In this document: positions 6,509 through 9,515 of the stretch, piece by piece | Numbering within the stretch: position 1 is the stretch's first letter | Layout of the letters: each line of letters opens with the position of its first letter | Assembly (NCBI GenBank): GCA_018065745.1 | Contig: JAGHSS010000045.1 | Span: 1 to 9,515, forward strand | Length of the DNA: 9,515 nucleotides | Source: Candidatus Neoflavobacterium equi | GTDB lineage: Bacteria; Bacteroidota; Bacteroidia; Flavobacteriales; Flavobacteriaceae | Direction of reading: 5' to 3' | Translations under genes and position numbers: made by a program | The notes under the pieces: generated by a model | Seen by the model: the letters and a program-made list of their open reading frames with translations, nothing else | Database searches by the model: none | Told to the model about the DNA's origin: nothing

Positions 6509-6994
6509 TTAAAATATTAAGTTGTTTTTTGAACGTAAGGTATCTGATTCCACTTCATATACCGTAGAGATTTGTTTTATGTTGGCCAGTTTTCTAAAGA
6601 TTGAATCCAAGCTCAACGTGCCTTCTGTCTCATCAATTTTGAGGAAGTAATCCACAGATTTTAGCTCTGGGATCAGATAGACATTTGTGGCTATATCTAA
6701 AGCACTATCAGCAAATAGTGAGGGTGAATTTTCAAGTGTTTCTGTCACGGAGGATTTGTTGGAGATCAGGCTCCAATAATACTCATTTTCCTGATCATCA
6801 AAGGTGAAAAGTGAAAAGTGAGACAGTCCTTTTGGCGTGTTTACATCAATGGTTCTTTGGGCTTTTTCAAGAGAAATGCCGCAGTATTTATTGACAAAAT
6901 AAGCTAACCTGTAATCTTCTAAATTTGAGTGAATTGCAATTAAATCATAGTCGTCTGATGAAAAGTCTTCTAATGAAAGTTTGGTAATTGCCAT
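6509..6994 (-). CDS. IPExxxVDY family protein of unknown function
   Basis: This 161-residue protein is recognised by the motif IPELKSVDYFLKI (108-120), with IPE at 108-110 and VDY at 114-116. That motif names a small family found, to my knowledge, in Bacteroidota next to rnc and pyk. It is probably cytosolic, with no signal peptide or hydrophobic segment. The N-terminal part has DYDLIAIHSNLEDYRLAYFVNKY (15-37), followed by an aromatic stretch, and the tail is weakly conserved-looking. No catalytic motif is visible and I assign no function. The gene lies 60 nt after rnc and 2 nt before pyk, so it is almost surely co-transcribed with pyk. The ATG at 6994 is the only sensible start. Confidence 0.85.
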   Translation of the reverse strand: MAITKLSLEDFSSDDYDLIAIHSNLEDYRLAYFVNKYCGISLEKAQRTIDVNTPKGLSHFSLFTFDDQENEYYWSLISNKSSVTETLENSPSLFADSALDIATNVYLIPELKSVDYFLKIDETEGTLSLDSIFRKLANIKQISTVYEVESDTLRSKNNLIF

Positions 6995-7054
6995 GTCTTT
7001 AAATTTATAGTAAAGATAAGGATTTTAATGAATCTAATGGGTTTTTTATGAGGC

Positions 7055-7810
7055 TTAGGCCTGTGGTTTTTTTTCTATTTTGTCTTGAAGGGCAAAATAG
7101 GCACGTTTGGAGGCAATTTCCTCTGCTTTTTTCTTTGAAGTTGCGCGTCCTCTAGCTATTACTTGGTCGTCTATTTTTAGTTTTACACCAAAATATTTGA
7201 TACTTTCAGTTCCGTTGTCTTCAAAAACTTCAAATTGAAAGCTGTGTTTTTCTTTTTGACACCACTCAATCAACAAGCTTTTGTAACTGATAACTTTACC
7301 TTCAAGTTTGCCAATATCCACATAAGGGATGATGACTTTATTGTATATGAATTCTTCACATTTTTCAAATCCAAGGTCCAAATAAATCGCACCGATGATG
7401 GCTTCAAAAAGGTTTCCATGGATGTTTTCTCCAAACTGTTGATTGGAGACTTTGCTTTGAACGTGTTTTATTAAATCTAGTGATTTACCAAGGTGATTCA
7501 AATGTTCTCTACTGACAATTTTGCTGCGCATTTTTGTCAAATAGCCTTCGTCACCATAGGGTACCATTTTAAAGAGGTATGCTGCAATAACAGAACCTAA
7601 CATGGCATCACCAAGAAATTCCAAACGTTCATAATTGACTGCATTGCCAGCGTTGTCTGTAATGTTCATGGAACGGTGCGTGAATGCACGTCTGTAGTGT
7701 TCCAATTCTGTTGGAGTAATTTCTGTAATATTTTGTATGGTTTCAAAAAAAATCCCGTCTTCTGTTGAACGGGATTTTTTTGAAGAAAATATTTTCTTAA
7801 ATATACTCAT
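7055..7810 (-). CDS. rnc: Ribonuclease III
   Basis: This double-strand-specific endoribonuclease acts in rRNA maturation, mRNA turnover and decay of RNA duplexes. The 251 residues contain an RNase III domain (about 25-155) and a C-terminal double-stranded RNA-binding domain (about 175-243, ending in GRATSKKKAEEIASKRAYFAL). The signature NYERLEFLGDAML (59-71) gives Glu61, Glu64 and Asp68, and DEG (87-89) gives Glu88. GNLFEAIIGAIYLD (132-145) gives Glu136, but Asn133 stands where the E. coli enzyme has the metal ligand Asp114. The N-terminal extension of about 25 residues is lysine- and serine-rich; its codons 11-22 form a long hairpin in the mRNA. The ATG is 12 nt after the fabF stop, so co-transcription with fabF is likely. 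Confidence 0.95.
   Translation of the reverse strand: MSIFKKIFSSKKSRSTEDGIFFETIQNITEITPTELEHYRRAFTHRSMNITDNAGNAVNYERLEFLGDAMLGSVIAAYLFKMVPYGDEGYLTKMRSKIVSREHLNHLGKSLDLIKHVQSKVSNQQFGENIHGNLFEAIIGAIYLDLGFEKCEEFIYNKVIIPYVDIGKLEGKVISYKSLLIEWCQKEKHSFQFEVFEDNGTESIKYFGVKLKIDDQVIARGRATSKKKAEEIASKRAYFALQDKIEKKPQA
7745..7781 (-). promoter_or_regulatory. Terminator-like hairpin inside the 5' coding region of rnc
   Basis: Thirteen contiguous base pairs link 7746-7758 with 7769-7781. The core is ATCCCGT/ACGGGAT, continued by an A-run against a T-run, around a 10-nt loop (7759-7768). Read in the rnc direction, the hairpin ends in a run of eight T (7752-7745), the layout of an intrinsic terminator. It falls within codons 10-22 of rnc, about 27 nt after the ATG. 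It may be an attenuator, a translational brake or a substrate for RNase III itself. The structure is seen directly; the role is inferred. Confidence 0.5.
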
Positions 7811-7822
7811 GTATATAAAATA

Positions 7823-9076
7823 TTATTGTACTAATTTTTTTACAAGAACGCAGGCGTTGTGTCCACCAAATCCAAATGTATTACTCATTACTACATTCAT
7901 TTCTCTCTTTTGAGCAGTGTTGAATGTAAAGTTCAATTTAGGATCAATATTTTCATCATCAGTAAAGTGATTGATGGTTGGAGGCACGATTCCGTGAACG
8001 ATTGATAAAATACAAGAAATTGTTTCAACTGCTCCTGTAGCACCCAAAAGGTGACCAGTCATAGATTTAGTTGAATTTAAGTTCATTGTGTAAGCGTGTT
8101 CACCAAAAACATTTAAAATTGCTTTGCTTTCTGCAATATCCCCTAGAGGTGTAGAAGTACCGTGCATGTTCACACCGTCCACATCTTCTGGTTTTAAACC
8201 TGCATCTTTCAAACAATTAACCATTACTTTGGTTGCTCCCCATCCTTCTGGATGTGGTGCTGTGATGTGATGCGCGTCTGCAGACATTCCACCTCCACCA
8301 ATTTCACAGTATATTTTAGCTCCACGAGCTACAGCGTGTTCATATTCTTCAAGGACTAAAGCTCCTGCTCCTTCACCTAAAACAAAACCTTCACGGTCTT
8401 TGTCCATTGGTCTTGAAGCTGTTTTTGGATCGTCATTTCTTGTTGATAGTGCATGCATCGCGTTGAATCCACCCATACCTGCAATTGTTACTGCTGCTTC
8501 AGAACCTCCAGTTACCATAACGTCTGCCTGACCTAATCTGATGTAGTTGAAGGCATCAATAATAGCGTTTGTTGAAGACGCACAAGCAGAAACAGTTGTG
8601 AAGTTTGGACCTCTCAAACCATAACGCATTGAAATGTGACCACCTGCAATATCAGCGATCATTTTCGGGATGAAAAACGGGTTGAATTTTGGTGTTCCAT
8701 TTCCGCTGTTGAAGTTAGTTACTTCTTCTTGGAAAGTTTCTAAACCACCAATTCCTGATCCCCAGATTACTCCAGCTCTATCTTTATCTAAAGTTTCAAA
8801 ATTGAAATTAGCGTCTTTAATGGCTTCATCACTTGCAACAACTGCGTATTGCGCGTATTTGTCCATTTTGCGCGCTTCTTTTCTTTCGATAAAATCTTCT
8901 ACATTAAATCCTTTGACTTCACAAGCAAACTTGGTCTTGAAGTTTGATGCGTCAAAATGTGTAATAGGACCCGCACCACTAACTCCGGTAATTAATCCAT
9001 TCCAGAATTCTTGTATGTTATTCCCGATTGGTGTTAAGGCACCTAATCCAGTTACAACCACTCTTTTTAAATTCAT
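7823..9076 (-). CDS. fabF: Beta-ketoacyl-ACP synthase II
   Basis: This condensing enzyme of type II fatty-acid synthesis elongates acyl-ACP with malonyl-ACP in the cytosol. From ATG 9076 it has 417 residues, close to the E. coli length. The thiolase-fold catalytic set is complete: Cys165 in TVSACASSTNA, His305 in NMHGTSTPLGD, Lys337 in STKSMTGH, and His342. The glycine-rich C-terminal motif SNTFGFGGHNA (398-408) is also present. The N-terminus RVVVTGLGALTPIG (5-18) is typical. The open frame continues nine codons upstream to a TTG at 9103, but those codons (FIYKHTIH) do not look like family sequence and overlap the palindrome at 9088-9101, so I reject that start. The gene follows acpP, its substrate carrier, after a 186-nt structured leader and precedes rnc by 12 nt. 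Confidence 0.97.
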   Translation of the reverse strand: MNLKRVVVTGLGALTPIGNNIQEFWNGLITGVSGAGPITHFDASNFKTKFACEVKGFNVEDFIERKEARKMDKYAQYAVVASDEAIKDANFNFETLDKDRAGVIWGSGIGGLETFQEEVTNFNSGNGTPKFNPFFIPKMIADIAGGHISMRYGLRGPNFTTVSACASSTNAIIDAFNYIRLGQADVMVTGGSEAAVTIAGMGGFNAMHALSTRNDDPKTASRPMDKDREGFVLGEGAGALVLEEYEHAVARGAKIYCEIGGGGMSADAHHITAPHPEGWGATKVMVNCLKDAGLKPEDVDGVNMHGTSTPLGDIAESKAILNVFGEHAYTMNLNSTKSMTGHLLGATGAVETISCILSIVHGIVPPTINHFTDDENIDPKLNFTFNTAQKREMNVVMSNTFGFGGHNACVLVKKLVQ

Positions 9077-9087
9077 ATGTATTGTAT

Positions 9088-9101
9088 GTTTATATATAAA
9101 C
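9088..9101. promoter_or_regulatory. Perfect 14-bp palindrome in the fabF leader
   Basis: GTTTATATATAAAC equals its own reverse complement. It ends 11 nt before the fabF ATG (9076) on the minus strand, close to where a ribosome would load. It could be an operator, or an RNA self-pairing element. AT-rich palindromes of this kind also arise by chance. Confidence 0.3.
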
Positions 9102-9161
9102 AAAAAAACCCATGTTAAACTTTGATAAGAAAGAAATAACCCCTGGGTGTCTTTTGAGTTG

Positions 9162-9177
9162 AGATTGCGAACAATCT
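9162..9177 (-). promoter_or_regulatory. Short UUCG-loop hairpin in the acpP-fabF leader
   Basis: On the minus strand AGATTG-TTCG-CAATCT forms a 6-bp stem with a UUCG tetraloop closed by a G-C pair. No T-run follows, so it is not a terminator. It may shape the fabF leader or protect an mRNA end after processing. Confidence 0.35.
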
Positions 9178-9207
9178 GTTGATGATCTTTTTGAAAAAGA
9201 TGTCAAT

Positions 9208-9267
9208 TAAAAAATAATAATAATAACACCCATACAATCGAAATTGTATGGGTATTGTGTTATTATT
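9208..9267 (-). terminator. Terminator or attenuator hairpin between acpP and fabF
   Basis: On the minus strand an 11-bp stem ACCCATACAAT/ATTGTATGGGT (9253-9243 with 9238-9228) encloses a TTCG loop. An outer AT stem, GTTATTATT with AATAATAAC (9259-9267 with 9219-9227), can extend it past a 5-nt bulge. A T-rich tail ending in six T follows. The outer stem overlaps the acpP stop codon and the codon before it. Partial termination here would yield more acpP than fabF mRNA, which fits the need for abundant acyl carrier protein. Confidence 0.7.
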
Positions 9268-9499
9268 TTTTAGCTTCTTCTATGTAAGAAATAGCTTGAC
9301 CTACAGTAGCAATGTTTTCAGCTTGATCGCCTGGGATTTGAATATCAAATTCTTTTTCGAATTCCATGATAAGCTCAACAGTGTCTAATGAATCAGCTCC
9401 TAAGTCGTTAGTGAAACTTGCTTCAGCTACAACTTCGTTTTCGTCAACACCTAATTTGTCTACGATAATAGCTCTTACTCTTGATGCAATGTCTGACAT
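9263..9499 (-). CDS. acpP: Acyl carrier protein
   Basis: This small acidic cytosolic protein carries growing acyl chains on a 4'-phosphopantetheine arm during fatty-acid synthesis. The 78-residue sequence is full length. The attachment site is Ser37 in [15 protein letters not shown] (34-48), the recognition helix used by partner enzymes such as FabF. The N-terminal helix ([15 protein letters not shown]) and the C-terminal helix ([14 protein letters not shown]) are typical. The start is the ATG at 9499; TAAAA-type sequence at 9504-9508 lies a few bases upstream, as is common before Bacteroidota genes. It is the first gene of the leftward run within the window; its promoter must lie beyond the right edge. 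A hairpin begins at its stop codon. Confidence 0.98.
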   Translation of the reverse strand: MSDIASRVRAIIVDKLGVDENEVVAEASFTNDLGADSLDTVELIMEFEKEFDIQIPGDQAENIATVGQAISYIEEAKK

Positions 9500-9515
9500 A
9501 ATCTTTTAATTTTAA

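Noticed and set aside
6804..6817. Tandem GTGAAAA repeat in the IPExxxVDY gene
   Set aside because: Only two copies, explained by the coded residues and AT-rich codon use.
7011..7018. TATCTTTA (minus strand) as a promoter box before the IPExxxVDY gene
   Set aside because: It differs from TANNTTTG at the last base and lacks a -33 TTG; read-through from rnc is simpler.
9077..9103. Upstream TTG start adding nine residues to fabF
   Set aside because: The extra residues are not family-like and the internal ATG at 9076 gives the standard FabF N-terminus.
8670..9125. 151-codon open frame antisense to fabF
   Set aside because: It is a shadow of the highly conserved fabF frame and has no recognisable features of its own.
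9185..9201. ATCTTTTT-G-AAAAAGAT inverted repeat as a terminator
   Set aside because: It is nearly all A and T, with a loop too short unless the inner pairs open, and no T-run follows; likely compositional.
9201..9206. TTGACA on the minus strand as a -35 promoter box before fabF
   Set aside because: No -10 element follows at proper spacing, and Bacteroidota do not use this consensus.

Overview
The window is AT-rich chromosomal DNA of a member of Bacteroidota, most likely a flavobacterium. The evidence is the block acpP-fabF-rnc-IPExxxVDY gene-pyk, the lineage-restricted IPExxxVDY protein, A-rich sequence instead of clear Shine-Dalgarno sites before most starts, and one exact TANNTTTG promoter box. 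It looks like core genome: no insertion sequence, integrase, CRISPR array, tRNA or rRNA gene was seen.

Layout from left to right. (1) The 3' part of a secreted RlpA-like double-psi beta-barrel protein (+), convergent with a CYTH-domain phosphohydrolase (-). (2) A large polytopic membrane protein of the family named 'site-specific recombinase' (+), convergent with a TIP30/HTATIP2-like NAD(P)-binding protein (-). (3) dinB, DNA polymerase IV (+), convergent with a leftward run of five genes, read right to left: acpP, fabF, rnc, the IPExxxVDY gene and pyk. Each convergent junction carries a hairpin flanked by an A-run and a T-run, so it can stop transcription from both sides. The dinB/pyk junction also carries a second structured block resembling an extragenic repeat of flavobacteria.

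The five-gene run joins fatty-acid synthesis (acyl carrier protein and its beta-ketoacyl synthase), RNA processing (RNase III) and the last step of glycolysis (pyruvate kinase). Gaps are 12 nt (fabF-rnc), 60 nt (rnc-IPExxxVDY gene) and 2 nt (IPExxxVDY gene-pyk). The 186-nt acpP-fabF gap is structured: a terminator-like hairpin, a second hairpin with a UUCG loop, and a perfect 14-bp palindrome close to the fabF start.

The most interesting non-coding signal is a 13-bp hairpin followed by a U-run inside the first 25 codons of rnc. It could be an attenuator or an RNase III self-cleavage site. At protein level, points of note are Asn at a usual metal-ligand Asp of RNase III, Lys at the potassium-determining position of pyruvate kinase, loss of the usual Glu in the RlpA-like domain, and the mismatch between the 'recombinase' name and a multi-pass membrane protein. 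No clearly new multi-gene system was found. Four starts should differ from the longest open frame: fabF, dinB and the TIP30-like gene start at an internal ATG, and the RlpA-like gene starts upstream of the window.
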